Source of the DNA: Rhodanobacter sp. OK091
GTDB lineage: Bacteria; Pseudomonadota; Gammaproteobacteria; Xanthomonadales; Rhodanobacteraceae
DNA length: 64,000 bases
NCBI RefSeq assembly: GCF_900142825.1
Contig: NZ_FRCH01000001.1
Coordinates: 1,612,001 to 1,676,000 of the forward strand
Direction of reading: 5' to 3'
Both the position numbers and the translations under genes were made by a program. The notes under the pieces were generated by a model. It did no database searches and was not told the DNA's origin. It saw nothing but the letters and a program-made list of their open reading frames with translations. Each line of letters begins with the position of its first letter. Within the stretch, counting starts at the first letter, position 1. Shown here piece after piece: positions 8,307 to 17,545 of the stretch.

Positions 8307-8313
8307 CAACCAC

Positions 8314-8451
8314 ATGTCGCAGCGCAACAGCCACCGCCGCATCACCGAAAACAATCGTCTCGCGACGATTGCCGGTCTGCTGCAGGTTCGCGGCACGCTC
8401 CTTCTTGCCCTTGTACTCGTACTCCTTATTACCAACGGAGGTGCGGGCTGA
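8314..8451 (+). CDS. leuL: Leu/ilv operon leader peptide
   Basis: A 45-codon frame ahead of leuA. Residues 29-39 read LLLALVLVLLI: seven leucine, two valine and one isoleucine codon in eleven. The leucines in this run use CTC and CTT, and the valines GTA, whereas the structural genes mostly use CTG and GTG; two CTG codons occur just before the run. Such uncommon codons fit a stalling site. AGGG at 8302-8305 is a possible ribosome binding site. A strong terminator follows 47 bases after the stop. Together these match the known leu and ilv attenuators, in which shortage of charged branched-chain tRNAs lets transcription continue into the genes. Confidence 0.9.
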   Translation: MSQRNSHRRITENNRLATIAGLLQVRGTLLLALVLVLLITNGGAG

Positions 8452-8498
8452 GGGCATGTGTCCAGGTAACTAAGCAATAACCTGAAGACTCCCAAAGA

Positions 8499-8529
8499 AC
8501 CCCGCACCGGCAACGGCGCGGGGTTTTTT
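8499..8529 (+). terminator. Attenuator terminator ahead of leuA
   Basis: ACCCCGC pairs with GCGGGGT, and within it CCG pairs with CGG around a GCAA loop with one A-C mismatch. Six T residues complete the site. This is a textbook Rho-independent terminator placed between the leader peptide and leuA. Confidence 0.92.
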
Positions 8530-8561
8530 GTTGCCCTCGGCTCGCATCAGCGGAGCCAGCG

Positions 8562-10157
8562 ATGAACCCCGATTCAGACGTAACAGCAACAACCTCCGGC
8601 AGCATTCGCGCTGCCGACGACCGCGTGCGCATCTTCGACACCACCTTGCGCGACGGCGAGCAGGCGCCCGGCTTCTCGATGGACCGGCGCACCAAGTTGC
8701 GCATTGCACAAGCGCTGGAGGCACTTGGCGTCGACGTGCTGGAAGCGGGTTTCCCGCAGGCCTCGCCGGATGATTTCGCCGCCGTGGCCGAGATCGCACG
8801 CACCCTGAAGACCACCACGGTGTGCGCGCTGGCACGTTGCCAGAGCGGCGATATCGACAGCGCCGCACGCGCACTGGAACAGGCGCGGCATGCGCGCATC
8901 CATGTGTTCCTGTCGACCAGCCCGCTGCATCGCGAACACAAGCTGGGTATGAGCAAGGCCCAGGTGGTCGATGCCGCGGTGGCCGCGGTGGAACAGGCTC
9001 GCACGCGGTGCCACGAGGTGGAGTTCTCCGCCGAGGATGCGCTTCGCACCGAACCCGAATTCCTCGCCGAGGTGTTCAGCGCCGTCGTTGCCGCCGGCGC
9101 CACCACGCTGAATGCACCGGACACGGTGGGCTACACCACGCCCGCCGAGATCGTCGAGTTGTTCACCTACCTGCGCCGGCATGTGCGCGATGCGGACAAG
9201 GTGATCTTCTCCAGCCATTGCCATGACGACCTCGGCATGGCGGTGGCCAACAGCCTGGCCGCGGTGAGCGCCGGCGCGCGCCAGGTGGAATGCACCATCA
9301 ACGGCATCGGCGAACGCGCCGGCAACGCCGCGCTGGAAGAGATCGTGATGGCGCTGAAGGTGCGCGCGCCGCACTTCGGCGTCGGCACCCGCATCGACAC
9401 GCGCCGCCTGTATCCCACCTCGCGCCTGCTGACCCAGCTGACCGGCCAGGCCGTGCCGCGCAATAAGGCGATCGTGGGCGACAACGCGTTCGCGCACGAA
9501 TCGGGCATCCACCAGCACGGCATGCTCAAGCATCGCGGCACCTACGAAATCATGCGTCCGCAGGACGTCGGCATCGCCGAGACACGGCTGGTGCTGGGCA
9601 AGCACTCCGGCCGCGCTGCGCTGCGCCAGCGGCTGGAGACGCTGGGGCACACGCCGGATGACGGGGCGCTGGACGCGATCTTCGCGCGCTTCAAGACGCT
9701 GGCCGACAAGAAGCGCGAAGTGCACGACGAGGATCTGGAAGCGATCGCACTGGGCCTGGATCCGGATGCGGCCGGCCCGTGGCGATTGGTGCAACTGAAC
9801 ACCAGCACGCATCTGGGCGGCAGCGCCTCAGCGTCGGTGAAGCTGCGTCACGACGACGGTCGCGAGGTCGGCGAAGCGGCGATCGGCGATGGCCCGGTCG
9901 ATGCCGTGCTGCGCGCGATCGAGCGCGCCACCGGCAGCGACCTGCAGCTGACCGATTTCCAGGTACGCGCCGTCAGCGAAGGCGGCGACGCGCAGGGCCA
10001 GGCCCAGCTCACCGCCCGCCATGCCACCCGCGAATGGCGCGGCCACGGTGTCAGTACCGACATCGTCGAAGCCACCGCGCTGGCCGCGCTGGCCATCGTC
10101 AACCGTATCGAACGACAGACGCCGGCCACCCCGCCGGTCGCCGTCGCCAACCTGTAA
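8562..10157 (+). CDS. leuA: 2-isopropylmalate synthase
   Basis: Condenses acetyl-CoA with 2-ketoisovalerate, the first committed step to leucine. The 531-residue protein has the TIM-barrel start RIFDTTLRDGEQAPG near residue 23 (Asp for the metal), GTP-like LEAGFP, the metal-binding HCH at about 219-221 within SSHCHDDLGMAVAN, and NGIGERAGNA. The C-terminal third is the allosteric leucine-binding domain that gives feedback control in the family. It is the first structural gene after the attenuator and lies nine bases from ilvE. Confidence 0.95.
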   Translation: MNPDSDVTATTSGSIRAADDRVRIFDTTLRDGEQAPGFSMDRRTKLRIAQALEALGVDVLEAGFPQASPDDFAAVAEIARTLKTTTVCALARCQSGDIDSAARALEQARHARIHVFLSTSPLHREHKLGMSKAQVVDAAVAAVEQARTRCHEVEFSAEDALRTEPEFLAEVFSAVVAAGATTLNAPDTVGYTTPAEIVELFTYLRRHVRDADKVIFSSHCHDDLGMAVANSLAAVSAGARQVECTINGIGERAGNAALEEIVMALKVRAPHFGVGTRIDTRRLYPTSRLLTQLTGQAVPRNKAIVGDNAFAHESGIHQHGMLKHRGTYEIMRPQDVGIAETRLVLGKHSGRAALRQRLETLGHTPDDGALDAIFARFKTLADKKREVHDEDLEAIALGLDPDAAGPWRLVQLNTSTHLGGSASASVKLRHDDGREVGEAAIGDGPVDAVLRAIERATGSDLQLTDFQVRAVSEGGDAQGQAQLTARHATREWRGHGVSTDIVEATALAALAIVNRIERQTPATPPVAVANL

Positions 10158-10166
10158 GGAGCCGTC

Positions 10167-11111
10167 ATGAGCAACACGCCCTTCCTCTGGCACAACGGTC
10201 GCATCAAGCCCTGGGCCGATGCCAGCGTCCATGTCAGCACGCATGCCCTGCACTACGGCTCCTCGGTGTTCGAGGGCGAGCGCGTCTACGCCACGCCGCA
10301 AGGCCCGGCGTATTTCCGGCTGGCCGAACACACGCGCCGGCTGTTCGAATCGGCGGCGATCTATGAGATCGAGATCGGTTACAGCGAGGACGAGATCAAC
10401 GCGGCCTGCTTGGAGCTGATCCGCGCCAACGCCATGCGCTCGGCTTACGTGCGGCCCATCGTGTTCCGCGGCGCCGGCGGCCTGGGCGTGCTGCCGAAGG
10501 GCGGCTCGCCGGTCGAGGTGGCGATCATGGCGCTGGACTGGGGCGCGTATCTGGGCGATGCGGTGGAAAAAGGCGCGGACGTGTGCGTGTCCTCGTGGCA
10601 TCGCCCCGCACCGAACACCTTGCCGAGCTGGGCCAAGGCCGGCGGCAACTACCTCAGCAGCCAGCTGATCGGACTGGAAGCGCGACGCGGTGGTTACGAC
10701 GAAGGCATCGCGCTGGGCCACAACGGCTTGCTCAGCGAAGGCGCCGGCGAAAATCTCTTCTTGGTCAAGCGCGGCAAGCTGCTCACGCCGCCGTCGAGCG
10801 CCGGCATCCTCGCCGGCATCACCCGCTACAGCGTGCTCACGCTGGCTGCCGATCTCGGCATCACCGTGGAAGAGCGCGACCTGCCCCGCGAGGCGCTGTA
10901 CACCGCCGACGAAGTGTTCATGACCGGCACCGCCGCCGAGATCACGCCGGTGCGCTCGGTGGATCGCAAGGTCGTCGGCCCGGGTACGCCCGGCCCGATC
11001 ACCAGGCAATTGCAGCAGGCGTTCTTCGGCCTGTTTGACGGCCGTACTGAAGACCGTTGGGGTTGGTTAACGCCGGTGCATGCCGCCGTCACCGCACAGG
11101 AGGCTGCATGA
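10167..11111 (+). CDS. ilvE: Branched-chain amino acid aminotransferase
   Basis: Class IV PLP aminotransferase for the last step of leucine, valine and isoleucine synthesis. The 314-residue chain begins with [32 protein letters not shown], typical of IlvE. The PLP lysine is about residue 157 in [13 protein letters not shown], and [15 protein letters not shown] and [15 protein letters not shown] are the conserved late motifs. AAGGAG precedes the start by a few bases, and the stop overlaps leuC by four bases. Its position inside the leu genes means leader-controlled expression with them. Confidence 0.95.
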   Translation: MSNTPFLWHNGRIKPWADASVHVSTHALHYGSSVFEGERVYATPQGPAYFRLAEHTRRLFESAAIYEIEIGYSEDEINAACLELIRANAMRSAYVRPIVFRGAGGLGVLPKGGSPVEVAIMALDWGAYLGDAVEKGADVCVSSWHRPAPNTLPSWAKAGGNYLSSQLIGLEARRGGYDEGIALGHNGLLSEGAGENLFLVKRGKLLTPPSSAGILAGITRYSVLTLAADLGITVEERDLPREALYTADEVFMTGTAAEITPVRSVDRKVVGPGTPGPITRQLQQAFFGLFDGRTEDRWGWLTPVHAAVTAQEAA

Positions 11112-12520
11112 GCGGCAAGACCTTATTCGAGAAAGTATGGAACGCGCATGTCGTCGTGCCCGAAACCACCGACACGCCGGCGGTGCTCTACGTCGACCTG
11201 CATCTGGTGCACGAGGTGACTTCGCCGCAGGCGTTCAGCGAGCTGCGCGAACGTGGCCTGCCGTTGCGTCGTCCCGATCGCATGCTGGCCACGCTGGATC
11301 ACTCCACGCCGACCTTGCCGACGAATGCCGACGGCAGCCGCCCCTACGCAAACGCCGAAGCGCAGGCGCAAGTGACTCAGCTGGAAACGAACTGCCGCGA
11401 GTTCGGCGTCGAACTGCACGGCTGGGACAGTGCCGATCGCGGCATCGTGCACGTGATCGGCCCGGAACTGGGTGCTACCCAGCCCGGCATGACGATCGTC
11501 TGCGGGGACAGCCACACGTCCACGCACGGTGCGTTCGGCGCGCTGGCGTTCGGCATCGGCACCACTGAGGTCGGCCACGTGATGGCGACGCAGTGCCTGC
11601 TGCAACGCAAGCCGAAGACCATGGCGATTCATGTGGACGGCCAGTTGCCACCAGGTATCGGCGCGAAGGATCTGATCCTGCACATCATCGGCACGATCGG
11701 CGTCGACGGCGGCACCGGCTATGTACTCGAGTACCGCGGTGCGGCGATCGAGGCGCTGTCGATGGACGAGCGCATGACCGTCTGCAACATGTCGATCGAA
11801 GCCGGCGCACGCGCGGGACTGATCGCGCCGGACGAGACCACCTTCGCCTGGTTGAAGGGACGTCCGCGCGTGCCGCAGGGCGCCGCGTGGGATGCCGCGG
11901 TGAAACGCTGGCGCGCCTTGCGCAGCGACGACGACGCCACCTACGACCACCAGGTGCGCATCGACGCCACCGCGGTGAAACCAACGGTCACCTACGGCAC
12001 CCATCCGGGCATGGCGATCGCGATGGACGCGCCGGTGCCGGCCGCCACCAATGCGCAGGAACGCCGCGCGCTGGAGTATATGAAAAGCGAAGCGGGCAAG
12101 CCGATGCAGGGCACGCCGGTCGACGTGGTGTTCGTCGGCAGCTGCACCAACTCGCGCCTGTCCGATCTGCGCGAGGCCGCCAACGTGCTGCGCGGCCGCC
12201 GCGTCGCCGACGGTGTGCGCATGCTGGTCGTGCCCGGCTCCGAAGCGGTGCGCCGCGATGCCGAGCGCGAGGGGTTGCATCAGATATTCACCGCCGCCGG
12301 CGCCGAGTGGCGTGTGCCGGGTTGCTCGATGTGCATCGCCATGAATGGCGACCTGGCACAGCCGGGCCAACTGGTGGTGAGCACCTCCAACCGCAACTTC
12401 GAAGGCCGCCAGGGCAAGGGCGCACGCACCGTGCTGGCCAGCCCGGCCACTGCCGCCGCATCTGCATTGGCCGGCCGCATTGCCGATCCGCGCGAATACC
12501 TGGTGGAGGTGGCGGCATGA
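11108..12520 (+). CDS. leuC: 3-isopropylmalate dehydratase large subunit
   Basis: Aconitase-family large subunit that, with LeuD, isomerises isopropylmalate. The 470-residue chain carries the three [4Fe-4S] cysteines at about 346 (GSCTNSR), 406 and 409 (GCSMCIAMN), and the family segments [35 protein letters not shown]. The ATG at 11108 overlaps the ilvE stop; the frame is open upstream but the homology begins at [11 protein letters not shown]. Unlike its tight upstream junction, the gap to leuD is 187 bases and is filled by a repeat element. Confidence 0.95.
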   Translation: MSGKTLFEKVWNAHVVVPETTDTPAVLYVDLHLVHEVTSPQAFSELRERGLPLRRPDRMLATLDHSTPTLPTNADGSRPYANAEAQAQVTQLETNCREFGVELHGWDSADRGIVHVIGPELGATQPGMTIVCGDSHTSTHGAFGALAFGIGTTEVGHVMATQCLLQRKPKTMAIHVDGQLPPGIGAKDLILHIIGTIGVDGGTGYVLEYRGAAIEALSMDERMTVCNMSIEAGARAGLIAPDETTFAWLKGRPRVPQGAAWDAAVKRWRALRSDDDATYDHQVRIDATAVKPTVTYGTHPGMAIAMDAPVPAATNAQERRALEYMKSEAGKPMQGTPVDVVFVGSCTNSRLSDLREAANVLRGRRVADGVRMLVVPGSEAVRRDAEREGLHQIFTAAGAEWRVPGCSMCIAMNGDLAQPGQLVVSTSNRNFEGRQGKGARTVLASPATAAASALAGRIADPREYLVEVAA

Positions 12521-12540
12521 ACGGAGCACATGTTCTACCC

Positions 12541-12700
12541 CCTCTCCCCCACGGGGAGAGGGCTGGGGTGAGGGGCCAATCTTGCGGAGCACGCGCATCG
12601 AAGCGCGCTTCGATCAACACCACCGCGAGCACCCGCCCCTCATCCGCCCCTTCGGGGCACCTTCTCCCCGGCGGGGAGAAGGGACTTTGCCCTTCGGAGG
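12541..12700. repeat. Two-part intergenic repeat, copy A
   Basis: The first part is a hairpin (CCTCTCCCC at 12541-12549 with GGGGAGAGG at 12553-12561) followed by GGTGAGGGG. The second part is a 76-base core from about 12607 (GCTTCGATC) to 12682, ending in the hairpin CCTTCTCCCC / GGGGAGAAGG, with CCCCTTCGGGGC as an inner small hairpin. The trailing CCTTCGGAGG supplies the ribosome binding site of leuD. It fills the leuC-leuD gap. Related copies lie before ilvD and bioH. Confidence 0.85.
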
Positions 12701-12707
12701 TTTTCTG

Positions 12708-13289
12708 ATGAAGCCCATCACCCGCATCCACTCGCGCACCGCTGTGCTGGCCGACGAGAACATCGATACCGACCGCATCATCCCCGCGCGCTTCCTCACC
12801 ACCACCACCCGCGAAGGGCTGGGCAAGCTGTGTTTCCACGACTGGCGCTACCAGGCAGACGGCAGCGACAACCCCGCCTTTCCGCTGAACCAGCCGCAGG
12901 CGCAAGGCTGCTCCATCGTCGTGGCGGGGCGCAATTTCGGCTGCGGCTCCTCGCGCGAACACGCGCCGTGGGCGCTGCTCGACTACGGCGTGCGGGCTGT
13001 GCTGTGCAGCGAGATCGCGGACATCTTCCGCGGCAACGCGCTGAAGAACGGCTTGCTGGCGATCGTGATCGACGAGCTCGAGCACCGCTGGCTGCTCAAG
13101 CATCCCGGCATCGAGCTGGTGATCGACGTGCGCGGCCAGTTCATCGCGCTGCCCGACGGCGGCCGCATTCCGTTCCGGCTGGAGCCGTTCGCGCGGCACT
13201 GCCTGCTCAACGGCGTCGACCAGCTCGGCTACCTGCTGCAACACACCGACGCGATCACTCACTACGAACAACAGGAGAAAGCAGCATGA
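12708..13289 (+). CDS. leuD: 3-isopropylmalate dehydratase small subunit
   Basis: Swivel-domain partner of LeuC. The 193-residue protein shows the normal start for the family, THIHSRTAVLADENIDTDRIIPARFL-like, then GRNFGCGSSREHAPWALLDYG near residue 75, and SEIADIFRGNALKNG. The ATG at 12708 is preceded at a good distance by GGAGG (12696-12700), which is part of the upstream repeat. The frame happens to be open through the whole repeat, so a naive call would extend the protein by more than 70 repeat-encoded residues. It overlaps leuB by four bases. Confidence 0.94.
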   Translation: MKPITRIHSRTAVLADENIDTDRIIPARFLTTTTREGLGKLCFHDWRYQADGSDNPAFPLNQPQAQGCSIVVAGRNFGCGSSREHAPWALLDYGVRAVLCSEIADIFRGNALKNGLLAIVIDELEHRWLLKHPGIELVIDVRGQFIALPDGGRIPFRLEPFARHCLLNGVDQLGYLLQHTDAITHYEQQEKAA

Positions 13290-14383
13290 AGGCGCACATC
13301 GTCACCTTGCCCGGCGATGGCGTCGGCCCCGAAGTCACCGCCGCCGCGGTCGCCGTGTTGAAAACCGTAGCCGCACGCTACGAGCACGTGTTCACGTTCG
13401 ACGAGCAACTGATCGGTGGAGCCGCGATCGATGCCACCGGCGAACCGCTGCCGGCCGCGTCGCTGGCCGCCTGCCAGTCTGCCGATGCGGTGCTGCTGGG
13501 CGCGGTCGGTGGCCCGAAGTGGTCCGATCCGAACGCGAGCGTGCGTCCCGAACAGGGCTTGCTGGCGCTGCGCGCCGCGCTGGGCGTGTACGCGAACCTG
13601 CGCCCGCTGCAGGTGCATCCGGCACTGGCCAACCTGTCGCCACTGAAGAACGAGAAACTGAAAAACGTCGACGTGCTGTTCGTGCGCGAGCTGACCGGCG
13701 GCGCCTACTTCGGCGCGAAGACGCGCAGCGCCGACACCGCCACCGACGAATGCAAGTACACCGTCGCCGAAGTGGAGCGCGTGGTACGCCGCGCGTTCGA
13801 ACTGGCACGCGGCCGCCGGCATCACCTCACCTCGGTGGACAAGGCGAACGTGCTGGAGACCTCACGCCTGTGGCGCAGCACCGTGCAGCGCATCGCCGCC
13901 GACTATCCGGACGTGAAGGTCGAGCACCAGCTGGTCGACTCGATGGCGATGCTGTTGCTGACCCAACCCAACCGCTACGACGTGGTCGTCACCGAAAACC
14001 TGTTCGGCGACATCCTCACCGACGAGGCCGCCGCGCTGGCCGGTTCGCTCGGCCTGCTGCCGTCCGCGTCGATGGGCGACGGCAAGGCCGGTTTGTACGA
14101 GCCGATCCATGGCTCCGCGCCGGACATCGCCGGCCAAGGCGTGGCCAATCCGGTCGGCGCGATCCTCTCTGTGGCACTGCTGCTGCGTCACTCGCTGGGC
14201 CTGGAAGCCGAAGCGATCGCCGTCGAAGCGTCGGTCGACCGGGTGCTGCGCCACGGCCCGCACAGCCGCGACATCGGCGGCACCGCGGGCACGGAAGCCG
14301 TGCGCGACGCCGTGCTCGCCGCGATCGAGGACCACGCCGACAGCACCGCCGCCTTCTTCAGCGGAGCACGCGCATGCGGCTGA
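13286..14383 (+). CDS. leuB: 3-isopropylmalate dehydrogenase
   Basis: NAD-dependent oxidative decarboxylation of 3-isopropylmalate in leucine synthesis. The 365-residue chain begins VTLPGDGVGPEVTAAAV and has DAVLLGAVGGPKW, the substrate arginines in the LRPLQVHP and RELTGG regions, the catalytic Lys/Asp region around VDSMAMLL, and the NAD-binding GSAPDIAGQGVANPVG near residue 277. The start ATG overlaps the leuD stop (ATGA). It closes the leu part of the operon; 348 bases of repeat-rich DNA separate it from ilvD. Confidence 0.96.
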   Translation: MKAHIVTLPGDGVGPEVTAAAVAVLKTVAARYEHVFTFDEQLIGGAAIDATGEPLPAASLAACQSADAVLLGAVGGPKWSDPNASVRPEQGLLALRAALGVYANLRPLQVHPALANLSPLKNEKLKNVDVLFVRELTGGAYFGAKTRSADTATDECKYTVAEVERVVRRAFELARGRRHHLTSVDKANVLETSRLWRSTVQRIAADYPDVKVEHQLVDSMAMLLLTQPNRYDVVVTENLFGDILTDEAAALAGSLGLLPSASMGDGKAGLYEPIHGSAPDIAGQGVANPVGAILSVALLLRHSLGLEAEAIAVEASVDRVLRHGPHSRDIGGTAGTEAVRDAVLAAIEDHADSTAAFFSGARACG

Positions 14384-14405
14384 TGCGAATCACCAGCTTC
14401 CATCG

Positions 14406-14434
14406 ACCCGGCTCTTATCAACCCGGCTCTTATC
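14406..14434. repeat. 15-base tandem duplication after leuB
   Basis: ACCCGGCTCTTATC occurs twice, at 14406-14419 and 14421-14434, with one base between. It lies just after the leuB stop in non-coding DNA. Confidence 0.8.
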
Positions 14435-14477
14435 GACGTTTCCCCAGCGGATACACGGACGTGTCCGCCTTTTCTGC

Positions 14478-14577
14478 CGTCCCCTGCGTGTTCTCGGCAC
14501 CGGATGCCCTCCGTGCGTTCCCAAGGCGCATGTTCCCGTCCGCTTCGCCATCCCCCGCACGCAGGGGACGCTTTTTT
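14478..14577 (+). terminator. Long-loop 13-base inverted repeat with T6 between leuB and ilvD
   Basis: CGTCCCCTGCGTG (14478-14490) is repeated exactly as its reverse complement at 14558-14570, 67 bases later, and one base further on comes TTTTTT. The layout suggests a terminator with a long loop, or an attenuation structure in which the right arm can pair elsewhere. No leader peptide rich in branched-chain codons was found in the region. It could lower expression of ilvD and later genes. Confidence 0.45.
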
Positions 14578-14630
14578 CATCAACCAACGAAGTCAGGGAC
14601 GGCCTTGGGATGGCTCCATATTCCAAGTGC

Positions 14631-14725
14631 GCTTCGATCAGCTCGACCGCGAGCACCCGCCCCTCATCCGCCCCTTCGGGGCACCTTCTCCCCGATGGGG
14701 AGAAGGGATTCAGCCCTTCGGAGAT
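14631..14725. repeat. Intergenic repeat, copy B (second part only)
   Basis: The 76-base core (GCTTCGATC to GGGGAGAAGG, 14631-14706) matches copies A and C closely, including the CCCCTTCGGGGC mini-hairpin and the terminal hairpin. The trailing AGCCCTTCGGAGA supplies the ribosome binding site of ilvD. The first-part hairpin seen in copies A and C is absent here. Confidence 0.85.
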
Positions 14726-14731
14726 TTTTTG

Positions 14732-16459
14732 ATGCGCAGTGACCTGATCAAGAGCGGCCCCGACCGCGCCCCTGCCCGCGCGATGTTGCGCGCCACCGGA
14801 CTGGACGACGCGGCGATTGCCCGGCCGCTGATCGCGGTGGTGCATACCTGGTCGAATGTGAGCCCGTGCAACCTCAACCTGCGCGAGCTGGCCGTCGAGG
14901 CTGCGGCCGGCATCCGCGCCGCCGGCGGCACGCCGATCGAGTTCAACACGATCGCCGTCACCGACGGCATCGCGATGGGTACGCCCGGCATGCGCGCCTC
15001 GCTGATCAGCCGCGAGGTGATCACCGATTCGATCGAGTTGGCGGTGGACGGCCACTGCCTCGACGCGATGGTGGTGCTGTGCGGCTGCGACAAGACCATT
15101 CCCGCCGCGGCCATGGCGCTGGCACGGCTGAACATTCCCGGCGTCGCGCTGTACGGCGGCAGCATCGCGCACGGGACACACGACAACCATCCGATCACCA
15201 TCCAGCAGGTGTTCGAGGCCGTCGGTGCGCATGGCGCCGGCAAGATCGACGACGCCGAACTGGCCGCCGTCGAGCGCGACGCCTGTCCCGGCGCCGGTGC
15301 CTGCGGTGGCCAGTTCACCGCCAACACGATGGCGATGGTGCTGACCACGCTGGGCCTGTCGCCGATGGGCTTCAACGACATCCCGGCCACGCATCCGGCC
15401 AAGGGCGCTGCCGCATTCCGCTGCGGCGAGCTGGTGATGGAATGCCTCAAGACCGAGCGCACGCCGCGCGACATGCTGACGCGCACCTCGTTCCGCAACG
15501 CCGCCCGCATGGTCGCCGCCACCGCCGGGTCCACCAACGCGGTGCTGCACCTGCTGGCGATCGCGCGGGAAGCCGGCGTCGAGTGGACGCTGGAAGATTT
15601 CGAGCCGGCCTCGGTGCACACACCGGTCATCGCCGACCTGCTGCCCGGCGGTCGCTACACCGCGGTGGAGATGTTCGGTGCCGGCGGCAGCGCACGCGTG
15701 GCGCAGGAGCTGATCGCTGCCGGCATGCTGGAGGACGCACCCACCGTCACCGGCCGCAGCCTGTTCGCCGAAGCGGCCGCGGCGCCCCGCGCGGAAACAC
15801 AGGACGTGGTGCATCCGGTGAGCCAGCCGCTGAAGCCGCGCGGCGGCTACTCGATCCTTTACGGCAACCTAGCACCGGAGGGCTGCATCCTCAAACTGGC
15901 CGGCAAGAGCGGCCATTTCGAAGGCAGCGCGCGCGTCTTCGAGAGCGAGGAGGAAGCGTTCGCCGCCGTGCAAGGCGATCGCATCCACGCTGGCGACGTC
16001 ATCGTGATCCGCAACGAAGGGCCCGCCGGCGGCCCCGGCATGCGCGAGATGCTCGGCGTCACCGCGGCGTTGGTCGGCCGCGGCCTCGGCAACGACGTGG
16101 CGCTGATCACCGACGGCCGTTTCTCCGGCGCCACCCATGGCTTCATGGTCGGCCACATCGCGCCGGAAGCGGCACGGGGCGGCCCGATCGCGCTGCTGCG
16201 CGAGGGCGACCGCGTGGTGATCGATGCCGAACACCGCGAGCTGCGCACCAGCGCCGATCTGGAAAGCCGCCGGGCCAGCTGGCATCCGCGCCCACCGAAA
16301 GTCACCCATGGCGCGCTGGCGAAATATGCACTCCTGGTCGGCTCCGCTTCCGACGGCGCCACCACCAACCAACGAACGGACGTCCAGACGTCTACTTCTC
16401 ATACCGCACCAACCGCTTCGACAACCATCATCACCGAACCTGCAGGAGTCACCGCATGA
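14732..16459 (+). CDS. ilvD: Dihydroxy-acid dehydratase
   Basis: Fe-S dehydratase shared by valine, isoleucine and (through valine) leucine synthesis. The 575-residue protein keeps the cluster cysteines at about 46 (SPCNLN), 119 (CGCDKT) and 191 ([12 protein letters not shown]), and the late segment [20 protein letters not shown]. The ATG at 14732 follows GGAG from the repeat. After the usual family end near SASDGAT the protein carries about 35 extra residues rich in Ser and Thr, which look like translated spacer. The stop overlaps ilvC by four bases. Confidence 0.95.
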   Translation: MRSDLIKSGPDRAPARAMLRATGLDDAAIARPLIAVVHTWSNVSPCNLNLRELAVEAAAGIRAAGGTPIEFNTIAVTDGIAMGTPGMRASLISREVITDSIELAVDGHCLDAMVVLCGCDKTIPAAAMALARLNIPGVALYGGSIAHGTHDNHPITIQQVFEAVGAHGAGKIDDAELAAVERDACPGAGACGGQFTANTMAMVLTTLGLSPMGFNDIPATHPAKGAAAFRCGELVMECLKTERTPRDMLTRTSFRNAARMVAATAGSTNAVLHLLAIAREAGVEWTLEDFEPASVHTPVIADLLPGGRYTAVEMFGAGGSARVAQELIAAGMLEDAPTVTGRSLFAEAAAAPRAETQDVVHPVSQPLKPRGGYSILYGNLAPEGCILKLAGKSGHFEGSARVFESEEEAFAAVQGDRIHAGDVIVIRNEGPAGGPGMREMLGVTAALVGRGLGNDVALITDGRFSGATHGFMVGHIAPEAARGGPIALLREGDRVVIDAEHRELRTSADLESRRASWHPRPPKVTHGALAKYALLVGSASDGATTNQRTDVQTSTSHTAPTASTTIITEPAGVTA

Positions 16460-17475
16460 GCACCACCACTTCTCCCAACATCTTGAAGAACGCCCGCATC
16501 GCCGTACTCGGCTACGGCAGCCAGGGCCGCGCGCATGCGCTGAACCTGCGCGATTCCGGCCTCGACGTCGTGGTCGGCCTGCGGCCCGGCGGCCCGACCT
16601 GGAAGCGTGCCGAGGCCGATGGCTTCGCCGTGGTCGAGCCGGCGCATGCCGTGCGCGGCGCCGATCTGGTGGCCGTGCTGACGCCGGACATGGTGCAGCC
16701 GGCGCTGTACAAGGAAGCGATCGAACCGAACATCAAGCCGGGTGCCGCGCTGCTGTTCGCGCACGGCTTCAACGTACACTTCAAGCAGATCGCTCCGCGT
16801 GCGGACATCGACGTGGTGCTGGTCGCGCCGAAGGGTCCGGGCGCACTGGTGCGCAGCGAATACGAGCGCGGCCGCGGCGTGCCCGCGCTGTTTGCCGTGC
16901 ATCAGGATGTCAGCGGCCACGCCGAGGCGAAGGCCAAGGGCTACGCCGATGGCATCGGCGGCGGTCGCGCGCTCCTGATCGAGACCGATTTCAAGGAAGA
17001 GACCGAAACCGACCTGTTCGGCGAGCAGGCCGTGCTGTGCGGCGGCGCCAGCGAGCTGGTGATCGCGGGCTTCGAGACCCTGGTCGAGGCCGGCTACCAG
17101 CCCGAGATCGCGTACTACGAGGTGATGCACGAACTGAAGCTGATCGTCGACCTGTTCTACGAGGGCGGCCTGACCAAGATGCTGCAGTTCGTCTCCGAGA
17201 CCGCGCAGTACGGCGATTACGTCAGCGGCCCGCGGATCGTCGACGCCGGCACCAAGGCGCGCATGAAGGAAGTCCTCAACGACATCCAGGACGGCACCTT
17301 CGCGCGCAACTGGACGGCCGAATACGCCGCCGGCCTGCCCAACTACAAGCGCCTGAAGCAAGCCGATCTCGACCATCCGATCGAGCAGGTCGGCGCAAAG
17401 CTGCGGGCACGGATGCCGTGGCTGCAGCCGGCGGCAACCGAGGCCGCCAAGGCGCCGCTGAAAAAGGTGAGCTGA
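16456..17475 (+). CDS. ilvC: Ketol-acid reductoisomerase (NADP+)
   Basis: Isomerises and reduces acetolactate and acetohydroxybutyrate. The 339-residue class I enzyme has the Rossmann motif [19 protein letters not shown] near residue 18, [30 protein letters not shown], and the metal ligands in [21 protein letters not shown] and the following [16 protein letters not shown] helix. The start ATG overlaps the ilvD stop. A 70-base gap containing a strong hairpin separates it from ilvG. Confidence 0.96.
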   Translation: MSTTTSPNILKNARIAVLGYGSQGRAHALNLRDSGLDVVVGLRPGGPTWKRAEADGFAVVEPAHAVRGADLVAVLTPDMVQPALYKEAIEPNIKPGAALLFAHGFNVHFKQIAPRADIDVVLVAPKGPGALVRSEYERGRGVPALFAVHQDVSGHAEAKAKGYADGIGGGRALLIETDFKEETETDLFGEQAVLCGGASELVIAGFETLVEAGYQPEIAYYEVMHELKLIVDLFYEGGLTKMLQFVSETAQYGDYVSGPRIVDAGTKARMKEVLNDIQDGTFARNWTAEYAAGLPNYKRLKQADLDHPIEQVGAKLRARMPWLQPAATEAAKAPLKKVS

Positions 17476-17483
17476 CGCTCTTT

Positions 17484-17513
17484 GCCTCCTCCCCTGCGAG
17501 CAGGGGAGGAGGC
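17484..17513. repeat. Perfect hairpin between ilvC and ilvG
   Basis: GCCTCCTCCCCTGC is followed two bases later by its exact reverse complement, a 14-base inverted repeat. No T run follows, so it is more like a REP-type or mRNA-stabilising hairpin than a terminator. It may set the relative amounts of IlvC and the downstream proteins. Confidence 0.75.
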
Positions 17514-17545
17514 ACTGCCAACCGTATTGTTGAGGAATTCCGCTA

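Noticed and set aside
12541-12700. Repeat as part of an insertion sequence
   Set aside because: No transposase frame, terminal repeats or target duplications were seen; copies are short and hairpin-based.
12480-12707. Longer LeuD starting inside leuC
   Set aside because: The extra residues come only from the repeat; GGAGG and family homology both point to ATG 12708.
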